A DNA stretch of 21,543 bases from JBGLNJ01 sp964353405 (GTDB lineage Bacteria; Chloroflexota; Anaerolineae; Fen-1058): NCBI GenBank assembly GCA_964353405.1, contig CAYGWJ010000146.1:1-21543 (forward strand), written 5' to 3'. Made by a program: the position numbers and the translations under genes. Numbering within the stretch: the first letter of the stretch is position 1; each line of letters starts with the position of its first letter. Below, piece after piece: positions 1 through 7,874 of this stretch. The notes under the pieces were generated by a model. That model had not been told where the DNA came from and searched no databases. It was given only the letters and a program-made list of their open reading frames with translations.

Positions 1-1
1 G

Positions 2-1831
2 TACATTGTCTTGACCTGGAACGACCTGGGCATGCACTGCTACAACTGGGACTTTGCCGATCTGGCGGTTTTGCCACCTTACAACACCCTCTGGGCGCAG
101 GTGGTGAAGGTAGGTGATCCGCCGCGAGTCATCACCACCGGCATCCAGGTGACGTACTCTTTTACCAACAACACCTACTCGGTGGGCAAGTCCAACTTTT
201 GGACCTTTGCCCAACAGCTCTTTGGCCTGAGCGCCCCGCTGCCGCCCAACGTCGGCCTGACGGGCTGGGGACTGACCGGCACGATGAGGGCGGCGAGCGA
301 CCACTTTGTGGCGGAAGGCATCCCGCTGACCGAGTTCGGCGACAGCGCGCCCACGACCCGCGATCCGTATCAACTGGCCCGCATCGTCGCGCGTGACACC
401 AACGGCAATTTGCTGGCCGAGAACACCGTCGTCGCGCCCGTCTCGACCGAGATGCACTGCGACAACTGCCACTCTGATCACGGCCGGGGCAACGAAGAGA
501 TTGCCACCGGCAAAGTGGAACGCAACATCCTGACCAAGCACGACAATGAAGAAGGCACCCACTTGATGAACTCGCGACCCGTCCTGTGCGCGAGCTGCCA
601 CTCGTCGAACGCGCTGCGCATGCCGGGCCAGCCGGGCGTCCCCAGCCTGTCCCGCGCGATGCACGACAAGCACAAGGAAGAGGTACCTTCGACACTGGAC
701 GGCTGCTACAATTGCCATCCTGGCCCGAGCACCCGGTGCCTGCGCGACGTCATGTCGTCCCGGTTCAGCATGGATTGCATCAGTTGCCACGGCACGCTGG
801 CGCAGGTTGCCCAGAACCCGAACCCGTGGCTCAACGAGCCGCGGTGTGACACTTGCCACAGCAGCGGCAACTTTTATCAAGACCAACCCTTGTATCGCTT
901 TTCCAAGGCGCACGGCGGCATCTATTGCGAGGCCTGCCACGACAGCACGCACGCCATCGCGCCCAGCACGCAGCCCAGGGATGCCATCAAGTTCATCGCG
1001 CTGCAAGGGCACGCGGGCACACTGGATACCTGCACGGTGTGCCACGCTTCGCCTCCCACCGCTCCCGGCCCTCACAACATCAAGGGGTCTAACTTTACCA
1101 GCTTTTCCTTCACGCCGCCGCAGCATTCCAGTCTCCAGGATCCCGGCGGTCACGTAGTTTACGAGCATTTTCTTCACAACGCCGGCAATGTCACGGATAC
1201 TTATACCATGACCTGGAGCAGCTTGCAGCGATGGGCGGCTGTGTCCGTGGACGGGATAGACATCACCTCTCCGACCACTCGCACTCTGGCCCCAGGCATA
1301 ACGGCGGCGGTCAATGTCACCCTCCAGGTTCCCCATCTCCCCAGCGTCTTGAACCTGACGGATATCACCGTGGTCACGGTCACGTCGTGGCTCAGCCCGT
1401 CGCTCGTCAGCCGGGCGACGGACACCACTGCCGTGCCGATGCGAGTCGGATTCACCTTCGACCCGCCGAATCGTTTTGGCGCGCCGAACCCGGGTGAGCA
1501 GGTGGTGTACACACATACGCTCGTCAACACGGGCAACATCGGCGAAGGGTATAACCTGAGTTGGAGCCACACGCAAAGCTGGGTCACCTTGTCGGCGACG
1601 CTCGAAGGTGGAACCATCCTGCTGCCGACGACGGTGACGCTTCAGCCATCACAAGCCGTCGCCTTTACCGTGACCGCGGATATTCCATCGGGCACCGCCT
1701 CGATCGGGATGATGGACACCACGCTGATCACGGCCACTTCTACCGTCGTTAGTCCCGCCACGAAGCGCGTGACCGACGTCACACTGGTGCCGCGTGCGCG
1801 AATCTATCTGCCGATGATCATGCGGCCTTGA
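2..1831 (+). CDS. Secreted multihaem cytochrome c with C-terminal Ig-like repeats (5' end outside window)
   Basis: The frame is open from the first bases, so the N-terminus and any signal peptide lie upstream of the window. The visible 609 residues start with a conserved-looking segment (WNDLGMHC, LPPYNTLWAQ). Seven CxxCH c-type haem-binding motifs follow: CDNCH (458-472), CASCH (587-601), CYNCH (704-718), CISCH (776-790), CDTCH (845-859), CEACH (926-940) and CTVCH (1031-1045). About 250 residues of two tandem beta-rich, Thr/Val-rich Ig-like repeats come next (roughly 1120-1440 and 1441-1785; shared pattern G-x-x-V-x-Y-x-H, then N-x-G-N). The protein ends in IYLPMIMRP, a terminus I associate with secreted Chloroflexota proteins. 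Haem attachment requires export, so it acts outside the membrane, probably in electron transfer to or from surface or extracellular partners. Its substrate cannot be told. It converges on nuoN and is not part of that operon. Confidence 0.85.
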   Translation, partial: YIVLTWNDLGMHCYNWDFADLAVLPPYNTLWAQVVKVGDPPRVITTGIQVTYSFTNNTYSVGKSNFWTFAQQLFGLSAPLPPNVGLTGWGLTGTMRAASDHFVAEGIPLTEFGDSAPTTRDPYQLARIVARDTNGNLLAENTVVAPVSTEMHCDNCHSDHGRGNEEIATGKVERNILTKHDNEEGTHLMNSRPVLCASCHSSNALRMPGQPGVPSLSRAMHDKHKEEVPSTLDGCYNCHPGPSTRCLRDVMSSRFSMDCISCHGTLAQVAQNPNPWLNEPRCDTCHSSGNFYQDQPLYRFSKAHGGIYCEACHDSTHAIAPSTQPRDAIKFIALQGHAGTLDTCTVCHASPPTAPGPHNIKGSNFTSFSFTPPQHSSLQDPGGHVVYEHFLHNAGNVTDTYTMTWSSLQRWAAVSVDGIDITSPTTRTLAPGITAAVNVTLQVPHLPSVLNLTDITVVTVTSWLSPSLVSRATDTTAVPMRVGFTFDPPNRFGAPNPGEQVVYTHTLVNTGNIGEGYNLSWSHTQSWVTLSATLEGGTILLPTTVTLQPSQAVAFTVTADIPSGTASIGMMDTTLITATSTVVSPATKRVTDVTLVPRARIYLPMIMRP

Positions 1832-1867
1832 AAGCCGGCCCCGGAGGTCGCGAGCGATAGAGAAACA

Positions 1868-1898
1868 AACGGCCCTGAGCAAATCGCTCAGGGCCGTT
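1868..1898. terminator. Probable bidirectional terminator hairpin between convergent genes
   Basis: There is a perfect 13-bp inverted repeat (AACGGCCCTGAGC / GCTCAGGGCCGTT) with a 5-nt loop, placed between the stop codons of the cytochrome gene (+) and nuoN (-). In the nuo (minus) direction the stem is followed by a T-rich stretch (TGTTTCT). In the plus direction the tail is less T-rich (GTTGTCGTC). The position and the strong G+C stem fit an intrinsic terminator, strongest for the nuo transcript. Confidence 0.8.
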
Positions 1899-1916
1899 GT
1901 CGTCATCATCCCGCTT

Positions 1917-3359
1917 TTAACCGCCGAACAGCCTTAATCCCACTTGCGCCATTTGCAGCCACGGCCCGGGCCATACACCCAGGACCAACGTGCCGAGCGC
2001 GGTCACTGCCAGCGTCGTGACCAGGGCTGGATAAATACTGCTCGGCGTCTCACGTTCCGGCTCGCGCATCGTCATGTCCACGATCACGCGCAGATAAAAA
2101 AAGGCGCTGATGACGCTGGTGAGCACGCCGATCATTACCAGCCAACCCAGGTTGGCATCCACCGCGGCGAGGAACAAATAATATTTGCCGATAAAGCCGC
2201 CGGCCGGCGGAATGCCCGTGAGCGAAAGCATAAAGAACGCCATCACCACCGTCAGCCACGGATGCTTGCGCGAGAGTCCCGCGTATTGCGGAAAGGTCTG
2301 ATCTTCGCCTTTGCCCTGAGCCAGGGCCGTCAATACGGCGAATGCACCGATGTTGGTGAAGGTGTAGGCCAGCAAATAGAACAGGACCGCCGACAGTCCG
2401 GCACTAGTCCCGGCCGCCAGGCCCATCAGCATGTATCCCGCGTGAGCGATGCTCGAATACGCCAGCATACGCTTGAGATTGGTCTGTGTGAGCGCGACCA
2501 CATTGCCCAGGATCATCGTCAACGCCGAAAGAATCGCCAGCACCGGCATCCAGTCCAATCGCACGGCGCCGAGACCAAAGAGCAACACTCGCAGGAGCGC
2601 CGCAAAGCCAGCCGCTTTCGCCCCGACCGACATGAACCCCGTGATCGGCGTGGGCGCGCCTTCGTACACATCCGGCGTCCACATGTGGAATGGCACGGCG
2701 GCCACCTTGAAGCCGAGGCCGACAATGATCAGACCAGCGCCAACCAACAGCAACGTCGCATTCTTGCCCGTCTGGGCCACCTGCGCAATCTGCGCAAGGT
2801 CCGTCGTGCCGGTCGCGCCATAGACCAGCGCGATGCCATACACCAGAAAGCCGGTGGCAAAGGCGCCGAGCAAAAAATACTTGATGGCGGCTTCTTCCGA
2901 TTCCGGTTGCGGGCGCGCAAAGCCGGCCAGGATATAGAGCGGGATCGAGAGCAGCTCCAATCCGAGAAAGACCACGATCAAATTGTTAGCTTGCGCCATC
3001 AACATGATACCGCTCGTGGAAAAGAGCAGGAGCGCATAGTATTCGCCGCGCTCGATGCCCCGATCGCGGATGTAATTCAGCGAGGCCCACACCGTCAGCA
3101 AGGTGGCCAGCAGCCCGACGAGGCTGATGAACGCGGCCATGGGGTCCAGCACGACCATGCCGCTAAAGCCGGAGAGACGATTCGCGCTCAAGGCCATACA
3201 AGCCGCCATCGCCCCGACGATGCCGATCATGCTCAACCAGCCGATCAGCGACGAACGCTCTTTGGGCAGAAACAGCTCGATGATGAGCAAGACCATTGCC
3301 CAGACGCTCAGGATGAGCACGGGCAGGATCGAAAGCCAGTCGTTTGTAGAAAGCTGCAT
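1917..3359 (-). CDS. nuoN: NADH-quinone oxidoreductase subunit N
   Basis: This is an antiporter-like membrane subunit of complex I, one of three paralogous proton channels (NuoL/M/N) in the membrane arm. The 480-aa length is normal for the family and the protein is almost entirely hydrophobic helices. The conserved charged residues of the channel are visible: Glu135 in GLELLSIPLYIL, Lys160 in EEAAIKYFLLGA and Lys218 in GFKVAAVPFHMWTPD, followed by VYEGAPTPITGFMSVGAKAA. It is the last gene of the nuo operon, ending just before the hairpin at 1868-1898. The ATG at 3359 was chosen because it gives the normal N-terminus. No strong ribosome-binding site precedes it; the upstream bases belong to a period-8 repeat array, so translation may depend on coupling to nuoM. 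Confidence 0.97.
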   Translation of the reverse strand: MQLSTNDWLSILPVLILSVWAMVLLIIELFLPKERSSLIGWLSMIGIVGAMAACMALSANRLSGFSGMVVLDPMAAFISLVGLLATLLTVWASLNYIRDRGIERGEYYALLLFSTSGIMLMAQANNLIVVFLGLELLSIPLYILAGFARPQPESEEAAIKYFLLGAFATGFLVYGIALVYGATGTTDLAQIAQVAQTGKNATLLLVGAGLIIVGLGFKVAAVPFHMWTPDVYEGAPTPITGFMSVGAKAAGFAALLRVLLFGLGAVRLDWMPVLAILSALTMILGNVVALTQTNLKRMLAYSSIAHAGYMLMGLAAGTSAGLSAVLFYLLAYTFTNIGAFAVLTALAQGKGEDQTFPQYAGLSRKHPWLTVVMAFFMLSLTGIPPAGGFIGKYYLFLAAVDANLGWLVMIGVLTSVISAFFYLRVIVDMTMREPERETPSSIYPALVTTLAVTALGTLVLGVWPGPWLQMAQVGLRLFGG

Positions 3360-3362
3360 AGG

Positions 3363-3418
3363 TCTAGTTCTCTAGTTTGCTAGTTTGTTAGTGCGTTAGT
3401 TTGTCAGTGTGTTAGTGC
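3363..3418. repeat. Period-8 degenerate tandem array between nuoM and nuoN
   Basis: There are about seven 8-bp units of the form KYTAGTKY on the plus strand (TCTAGTTT, GCTAGTTT, GTTAGTGC, GTTAGTTT, GTCAGTGT, GTTAGTGC). The array fills essentially the whole nuoM-nuoN gap and runs into nuoM, whose TAA stop (3412-3414) is inside the last unit. On the mRNA it reads as repeated ACTAACA-like words ending shortly before the nuoN ATG. Confidence 0.8.
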
Positions 3419-4944
3419 ACAGCGGCAACAAGGCTCGGCAATCGCTCCAGGATCGCGTTGACCGAGTTCGTCATCACGGCAAAGAACGGCGCGGGAAACA
3501 GGCCGATGACAAAGATCATCACGACCAGCGGGATCAGCGTCCATTCTTCGCGCGCCGAAAGGTCCCGCATATCCTGATTCTCGGGCTTGACCTCGCCCAG
3601 GTAGACGCGCTGGAACATCCACAGCATATAGACCGCGGCCAGGATGATGCCGGTCGAAGCGAACGCGGTGTAAATCCATGCCTGCGGCGCCAGCGCCTGG
3701 CTGCCGAACGAGCCGAGCAAGATCGTAAACTCGCCGACAAAGCCGTTCAGCCCAGGCAGCCCCATCGAGCTGAGCACGACGATGAGCGACAGCGCGCCAT
3801 AGACGGGCATCAGCTTCATCAGCCCGCCGAAAGCGGACAGCTCCCGTGTGTGCTTGCGCTCGTAAATCATGCCGACCAGGAGGAACAACGCGCCGGTCGA
3901 AAGGCCGTGGTTGACCATTTGAATAAGGCCGCCCTGGATGCCTTGCGGCGTGAGCGAAAAGATGCCGAGCATGACAAAGCCCAGGTGCGACACGGACGAG
4001 TACGCGACGAGTTTCTTGACATCGGTCTGCGCGAAGGACACGATCGCGCCGTAGATGATGCCGATGATGGCGAGGATGGCGATGGTCGGCGCGGCCTGCA
4101 CCGATGCGGCCGGGAAGAGCGGCAGGTTGAAGCGCACAAAGCCATACGTGCCCATCTTGAGCAAAACGCCCGCGAGGATGACCGAACCGGCCGTGGGCGC
4201 TTCGACGTGCGCATCGGGCAGCCAGGAATGCAGCGGCCACAGCGGGACTTTGATGGCGAACGCCGCTGCAAAGGCGATGAACAGCCACAACTGCGTTTGA
4301 GCGGGCAGACCGTTGGCAACCTTGATCAGGTCAGGCAAGGCGAACGTGGCGTTGCCCTGCGCCTGCGCCGTGAGCCACAAGGAAATGATCGCCAGCAGCA
4401 TCAGGATGGAACCCGCCATCGTGTACAAAAAGAATTTGACCGCCGCGTACACCCGGCGCGGGCCGCCCCAGATGCCGATGAGGAAATACATGGGGACGAG
4501 TGTAAATTCCCAAAAGACATAGAACAGGAACAGGTCGAGCGAGACGAACACGCCCAACATGCCGGTCTCGAGCAGGAGCATAAAGATCAGGTATTCGCGA
4601 AGCCGGTCGTGGATGGCATTCCACCCCGAGAGGATGGCAATGGGCATGAGCAGCGTGGTCAACAGCACCAGCCACAGGCTGATACCGTCCACGGCCAGGA
4701 AATAGTGAATGCCCCACTGCGGCACCCACACTGCCTTTTCCGCAAACTGCGGCTCGGCTGTGCCCAGGCTAAAGCCAAACAGCAGGACGAGCGAGACGAC
4801 GAAGGTGAACGCCGAGACGCCCAGCGCCACTCGCTTCATCGCCTCTTCCCGCGCGGCGTCGTGTTTCATCAATAGCAGGATCGGGATGCCGACGAGCGGC
4901 AAGAAGGTGATGATGGTCAACAACGGAAAGTTCAATACGTTCAT
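3412..4944 (-). CDS. nuoM: NADH-quinone oxidoreductase subunit M
   Basis: This is the second antiporter-like proton-channel subunit of the complex I membrane arm. It has 510 residues, about 14 hydrophobic segments, and the family landmarks Glu146 in VFWEFTLVPMYFLIG, Lys232 in IKVPLWPLHSWLPDAHVEAP and TAGSVILAGVLLKMGTYGF. The start at 4944 (MNVLNF) was preferred over an in-frame ATG at 4980 because GAGG lies 5 nt upstream and the extension is not like the family. The gene follows the toxin-antitoxin remnant, which separates it from nuoL by 466 bp. The last codon and stop fall in the period-8 repeat array. Confidence 0.97.
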   Translation of the reverse strand: MNVLNFPLLTIITFLPLVGIPILLLMKHDAAREEAMKRVALGVSAFTFVVSLVLLFGFSLGTAEPQFAEKAVWVPQWGIHYFLAVDGISLWLVLLTTLLMPIAILSGWNAIHDRLREYLIFMLLLETGMLGVFVSLDLFLFYVFWEFTLVPMYFLIGIWGGPRRVYAAVKFFLYTMAGSILMLLAIISLWLTAQAQGNATFALPDLIKVANGLPAQTQLWLFIAFAAAFAIKVPLWPLHSWLPDAHVEAPTAGSVILAGVLLKMGTYGFVRFNLPLFPAASVQAAPTIAILAIIGIIYGAIVSFAQTDVKKLVAYSSVSHLGFVMLGIFSLTPQGIQGGLIQMVNHGLSTGALFLLVGMIYERKHTRELSAFGGLMKLMPVYGALSLIVVLSSMGLPGLNGFVGEFTILLGSFGSQALAPQAWIYTAFASTGIILAAVYMLWMFQRVYLGEVKPENQDMRDLSAREEWTLIPLVVMIFVIGLFPAPFFAVMTNSVNAILERLPSLVAAVH

Positions 4945-5055
4945 GCGGACCTCTTTCGAGTGTTGAATGACGGCTGACAAACAATTTGTACAGTACAGGT
5001 AATGCGCTTATGCAACGCACAACCAATTCCGCTTTTTGTATCGCGAATCATTTCG

Positions 5056-5166
5056 TCACTGCGCTGTTGATATTACCCAACCCTCGGCAAAATCGCTCTT
5101 CCGGCTCAACAGCGCCGAAAAGAGGATGTTGGTATCAACGACGACGGGTCGCTGCACGGTCGCCAT
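5056..5166 (-). pseudogene. Truncated PIN-domain (VapC-like) toxin, N-terminal fragment
   Basis: The 36-codon ORF starts at an ATG in a TAAATG junction directly after the antitoxin stop and reads MATVQRPVVVDTNILFSALL, then SRKSDFAE. The VVVDTNIL-SALL pattern is the first beta strand and first acidic residue of PIN-domain ribonucleases. Full PIN toxins are about 130-150 aa; this one stops at TGA (5056-5058), and the remaining 110 bp before nuoM is too short for the missing domain. None of the later PIN acidic residues can be recognised in any frame. I read it as a toxin inactivated by deletion of most of its 3' end. It was originally the partner of the adjacent antitoxin gene. Confidence 0.75.
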
Positions 5167-5394
5167 TTATGCCTCTACAAACAGGTGTTTAATGTTCTCC
5201 CACACTGCGCCGTCAATCTCTTTCGCCAGAGCCTCCGCCTCAGCTTCCGAAAGCTGGCTCCTTTTCCTGATAGACTCCAATTCGATATAGTCGAGAAACC
5301 GGCCCAACGCGTCCCGATCAATCACATCGCGCTTGAATTTCACGATTACATCCTGACGATCAACTGCGAGTGTATAAGATGGTTGATAAGCCAT
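5167..5394 (-). CDS. Antitoxin-like small protein (partner of a PIN toxin)
   Basis: A 75-aa acidic protein starts MAYQPSYTLAVD and has a C-terminal helical half with LDYIELESIRKRSQLSEAEA and ending AVWENIKHLF. This is the style of small antitoxins encoded just upstream of PIN toxins in cyanobacteria and Chloroflexota. I recognise the arrangement rather than a named family. The start is set by an excellent ribosome-binding site (AAGGAGG, 5 nt before the ATG); a longer reading frame to 5481 overlaps nuoL and is rejected. It lies 16 nt after nuoL in the same direction, so it is probably expressed from the nuo transcript. The toxin gene that follows is truncated, which leaves this gene without a functional local partner. 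Confidence 0.75.
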   Translation of the reverse strand: MAYQPSYTLAVDRQDVIVKFKRDVIDRDALGRFLDYIELESIRKRSQLSEAEAEALAKEIDGAVWENIKHLFVEA

Positions 5395-5399
5395 TGTAG

Positions 5400-5406
5400 C
5401 CTCCTT
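5400..5406 (-). promoter_or_regulatory. Strong ribosome-binding site for the antitoxin gene
   Basis: AAGGAGG on the minus strand, 5 nt before the ATG at 5394, is close to a perfect Shine-Dalgarno sequence. It is clearly stronger than those of most Nuo genes here and fixes the antitoxin start. Confidence 0.8.
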
Positions 5407-5410
5407 CAAT

Positions 5411-7489
5411 TCACCGCAACGCAAAGTACGCCACGATGACGACGACGCCCAACAACACCGACAAAGCATAGTTGCGGACATAGCCCGTTTGAACCTGCCG
5501 CAGTTGAGCCGAGCACCAGCGGACGGCTCGCGCCATGCCGTTCACCGCGCCGTCAATGATGCCCAGGTCAATCGGATTCGCCAGAACATGCGCCCCGCTC
5601 TTGAACGTTCCAGCAATGACGGTGTCGTGGAACCAATCGTGCCAGAAGCGCCCGTCAATCACATAAGCCAGAAATTGAGCCAGCCACTTGAACGGCCGGA
5701 TGAACAAGAAACCGTACGCTTCGTCCACCCAATACTTGGCGTTCAGCGTGGTAAAGAGGATGCCGAGCGAGCGCAGCGGATCGTCCACTCCCTTGGGCGC
5801 GCGAGCGTCGCGCGGGCGGTAAATGAGATAGCCCAGCCCAATGCCGACCAACGCGACGAGGATCGAAGACCCCGCCACCCATAGATTCAGCCCGGCAAAA
5901 TGTTCTTCCGGCTCGAGCCAGGCCGTGAATGCGCCGGTGACGTTGATGAGACCCGCGACGGCGGCAAAGAACGCCAGCACCGCCAGCACGTACGTCATCA
6001 CGCGCGGGCTTTCGGGCGCGAGTTCAGCGGCGGCGTGACGCGGCTTGCCAAAGAACACCATCAGCACCTGGCGCGTCATGTAGAACGCGGTAAAGAATGC
6101 GGCCGCCAGCAACAGCCAGAATGCCAGCGAGAAGGCCGGCTTTCCTTCGGTCACGCCCTTGGCAAACGCCTCAGCCAGAATTTCGTCCTTGCTCCAAAAG
6201 CCGGCCAGCGGCGGAATGCCCATCAACGCCGCCGCGCCAATGACGTACGTCCAGAACGTGAGCGGCATCTTGGTCGCAAGGCCGCCCATCAGGCGCATAT
6301 CGTTCGGGTCAAAGGGACGCTCATCTCGATGTCGCTGCGTCTTTTTGCTGCCATGTCCAGAAGGTCCGTGCGCTTGCGCGTGCTCGGCCTCGTGATGCCC
6401 GTGCTCCATCGCGTGAATCACGCTGCCCGCGCCGAGGAACAACAGCGCCTTGAAGAACGCGTGCGTCGCCAGGTGAAAGATGCCGGCCACCGTGGCGCCC
6501 ATGCCCACCGCACTGACCATGAAGCCAAGCTGGCTGATGGTCGAATAAGCCAGGACCTTTTTGATGTCAAACTGCGCCAGGCCAATCGTCGCGGCCAAGA
6601 TGGCGGTCAATGCGCCCACGATGGCGACGACCTCCTGTGAAGTGGGCGCGAGCGCGAACAGCGGGTGACTGCGCGCGATCATGTAGACGCCCGCCGTGAC
6701 CATCGTCGCGGCGTGGATCAGCGCGCTGACGGGCGTGGGACCTGCCATCGCGTCCGGCAGCCAGATGTACAACGGAATCTGCGCCGACTTGCCCGCCGCG
6801 CCGACAAAGAGCAACAGCGTAATCGCCGTCGCCACGCCCATCGCTACGTGACCTTGCTCGGCGGCCTCAAACACTTGATTGTATTGCAGTGAGCCGACCG
6901 TGACGAAAATCAGGAACATGCCGAGCAAGAACCCAAAATCGCCCACACGATTGGTGATAAAAGCTTTCTTGGCCGCATTATTATTGGCTTCCTTTTCGAA
7001 CCAGAAGCCGATGAGCAGGTACGAGCACAACCCCACGCCTTCCCAGCCGACGAACATCATTACGTACGAGTTGCCCAGGACCAGGATGAGCATCGAGGTC
7101 ATGAACAGGTTGAGGTAGACAAAAAAGCGGCGATAGCGGCTGTCGCCGTGCATGTAGCCGATGGAGTAAATGTGAATCAGCGTGCCGACAAACGTCACGA
7201 CCATGAGCATCGTCGCAGCCAGTGTGTCAATCAGCAGGCCGAATTCCAGGTGGAAATTGCCGGAAGTGAGCCAGGTGTAAAGCGGCACCTGAACCGAGCG
7301 GTCTTGCGGCGGCAAGCTCATCAGCGCGAAAAGCACCAGCAACGACATCAGGAACGCGAGTCCCGATGCGGCAATGGCGACATAGCTCGCGATTTCTTGC
7401 TTGAAGCGCGTGCTAAAGAAAGCGTTGAACGTCACTCCGAGTGCCGGAAAGACGATGATGAGCCAGGCCAGATTGAAAACCTGTGTCAT
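5411..7489 (-). CDS. nuoL: NADH-quinone oxidoreductase subunit L
   Basis: This is the distal antiporter-like proton-channel subunit, which carries the long lateral helix of the complex I membrane arm. At 692 aa it is somewhat longer than the usual 610-660. Landmarks are Glu150 in GWEGVGLCSYLLIGFW, Lys234 in AAGKSAQIPLYIWLPDAM, then GPTPVSALIHAATMVTAGVY and MGIPPLAGFWSKDEIL. Residues about 359-392 form a His-rich hydrophilic insertion (eight His, e.g. HGHHEAEHAQAH) between the conserved GAGSVIHAM and DMRLMGGL segments, where most NuoL proteins have a short loop. The start at 7489 has GGAG 5 nt upstream, and its ATG overlaps the stop of a 23-codon ORF. The antitoxin gene follows. Confidence 0.97.
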   Translation of the reverse strand: MTQVFNLAWLIIVFPALGVTFNAFFSTRFKQEIASYVAIAASGLAFLMSLLVLFALMSLPPQDRSVQVPLYTWLTSGNFHLEFGLLIDTLAATMLMVVTFVGTLIHIYSIGYMHGDSRYRRFFVYLNLFMTSMLILVLGNSYVMMFVGWEGVGLCSYLLIGFWFEKEANNNAAKKAFITNRVGDFGFLLGMFLIFVTVGSLQYNQVFEAAEQGHVAMGVATAITLLLFVGAAGKSAQIPLYIWLPDAMAGPTPVSALIHAATMVTAGVYMIARSHPLFALAPTSQEVVAIVGALTAILAATIGLAQFDIKKVLAYSTISQLGFMVSAVGMGATVAGIFHLATHAFFKALLFLGAGSVIHAMEHGHHEAEHAQAHGPSGHGSKKTQRHRDERPFDPNDMRLMGGLATKMPLTFWTYVIGAAALMGIPPLAGFWSKDEILAEAFAKGVTEGKPAFSLAFWLLLAAAFFTAFYMTRQVLMVFFGKPRHAAAELAPESPRVMTYVLAVLAFFAAVAGLINVTGAFTAWLEPEEHFAGLNLWVAGSSILVALVGIGLGYLIYRPRDARAPKGVDDPLRSLGILFTTLNAKYWVDEAYGFLFIRPFKWLAQFLAYVIDGRFWHDWFHDTVIAGTFKSGAHVLANPIDLGIIDGAVNGMARAVRWCSAQLRQVQTGYVRNYALSVLLGVVVIVAYFALR

Positions 7490-7557
7490 GCTTGCTCCAT
7501 CTTGTCAGGGTGTTGCTTGACCCAGCGCCGATAGGCATCGGCGATTCGCCATTTCAC
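7486..7557 (-). CDS. Possible 23-aa small protein between nuoK and nuoL
   Basis: This ORF exactly fills the gap between nuoK and nuoL. Its GTG start overlaps the nuoK stop by 4 nt (GTGA), and its TGA overlaps the nuoL ATG by 4 nt (ATGA). Those are the junctions expected of translationally coupled operon genes. The peptide begins (M)KWRIADAYRRWVKQHP and ends DKMEQA. It is basic, with two Trp and an amphipathic helix-like pattern. About 15 of 23 codons end in G or C, like the neighbours. I know of no named family. The stretch also holds a 7-bp stem (CGCCGAT/ATCGGCG, 7526-7543). It may be a real small protein, a coupling leader for nuoL, or chance. Confidence 0.4.
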   Translation of the reverse strand: MKWRIADAYRRWVKQHPDKMEQA

Positions 7558-7874
7558 CCTTTCATCAAACTAAGGTCATCCACGTTAATGATCTTCTTGG
7601 TCTTGAAGATTGCCACGATCAGCGCGAGTCCCACGGCGACTTCGGCTGCGGCGACCGTCATCACAAAGAACACAATGATCTGCCCGTCGAGCTCTTGAAA
7701 GTAACGCGCAAAGGCGACGAATGCCAGATTGGCGCTGTTGAGCATCAACTCGACCGACATAAAGATGACGATGGCGTTGCGGCGAATCAGCACGCCGATC
7801 ACGCCAATGGAAAACAGCGCCGCGCTCAACGCAAGATACAAAGGCAAAACCTGGGGAAAGACATCCTGGTTCAT
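7554..7874 (-). CDS. nuoK: NADH-quinone oxidoreductase subunit K
   Basis: This small (106 aa) three-helix membrane subunit is homologous to MrpC and ND4L and helps form a proton half-channel of complex I. The two membrane glutamates important in the family are present: Glu42 in FMSVELMLNSANLAF and Glu78 in AAAEVAVGLALI. The ATG at 7874 overlaps the nuoJ stop by 4 nt (ATGA), so it is translationally coupled to nuoJ. The length is normal. Confidence 0.97.
   Translation of the reverse strand: MNQDVFPQVLPLYLALSAALFSIGVIGVLIRRNAIVIFMSVELMLNSANLAFVAFARYFQELDGQIIVFFVMTVAAAEVAVGLALIVAIFKTKKIINVDDLSLMKG

Noticed and set aside
1944..3383. Long plus-strand ORF of 479 codons opposite nuoN
   Set aside because: Its product is rich in His, Arg, Gln and Asp with no domain, as expected for the complement of a hydrophobic membrane protein gene. 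nuoN on the other strand is unmistakable.
3409..4875. Long plus-strand ORF of 488 codons opposite nuoM
   Set aside because: It has the same shadow composition (charged, low complexity) and covers a clear nuoM.
4945..5055. C-terminal half of the PIN toxin restored by a frameshift
   Set aside because: All three minus-strand frames of this 111-bp stretch were read and none shows later PIN motifs, so a simple frameshift does not explain the truncation.
7526..7543. 7-bp stem between nuoK and nuoL as a terminator
   Set aside because: There is no T-run, it lies inside a possible coding ORF, and termination there would cut off nuoL, M and N.
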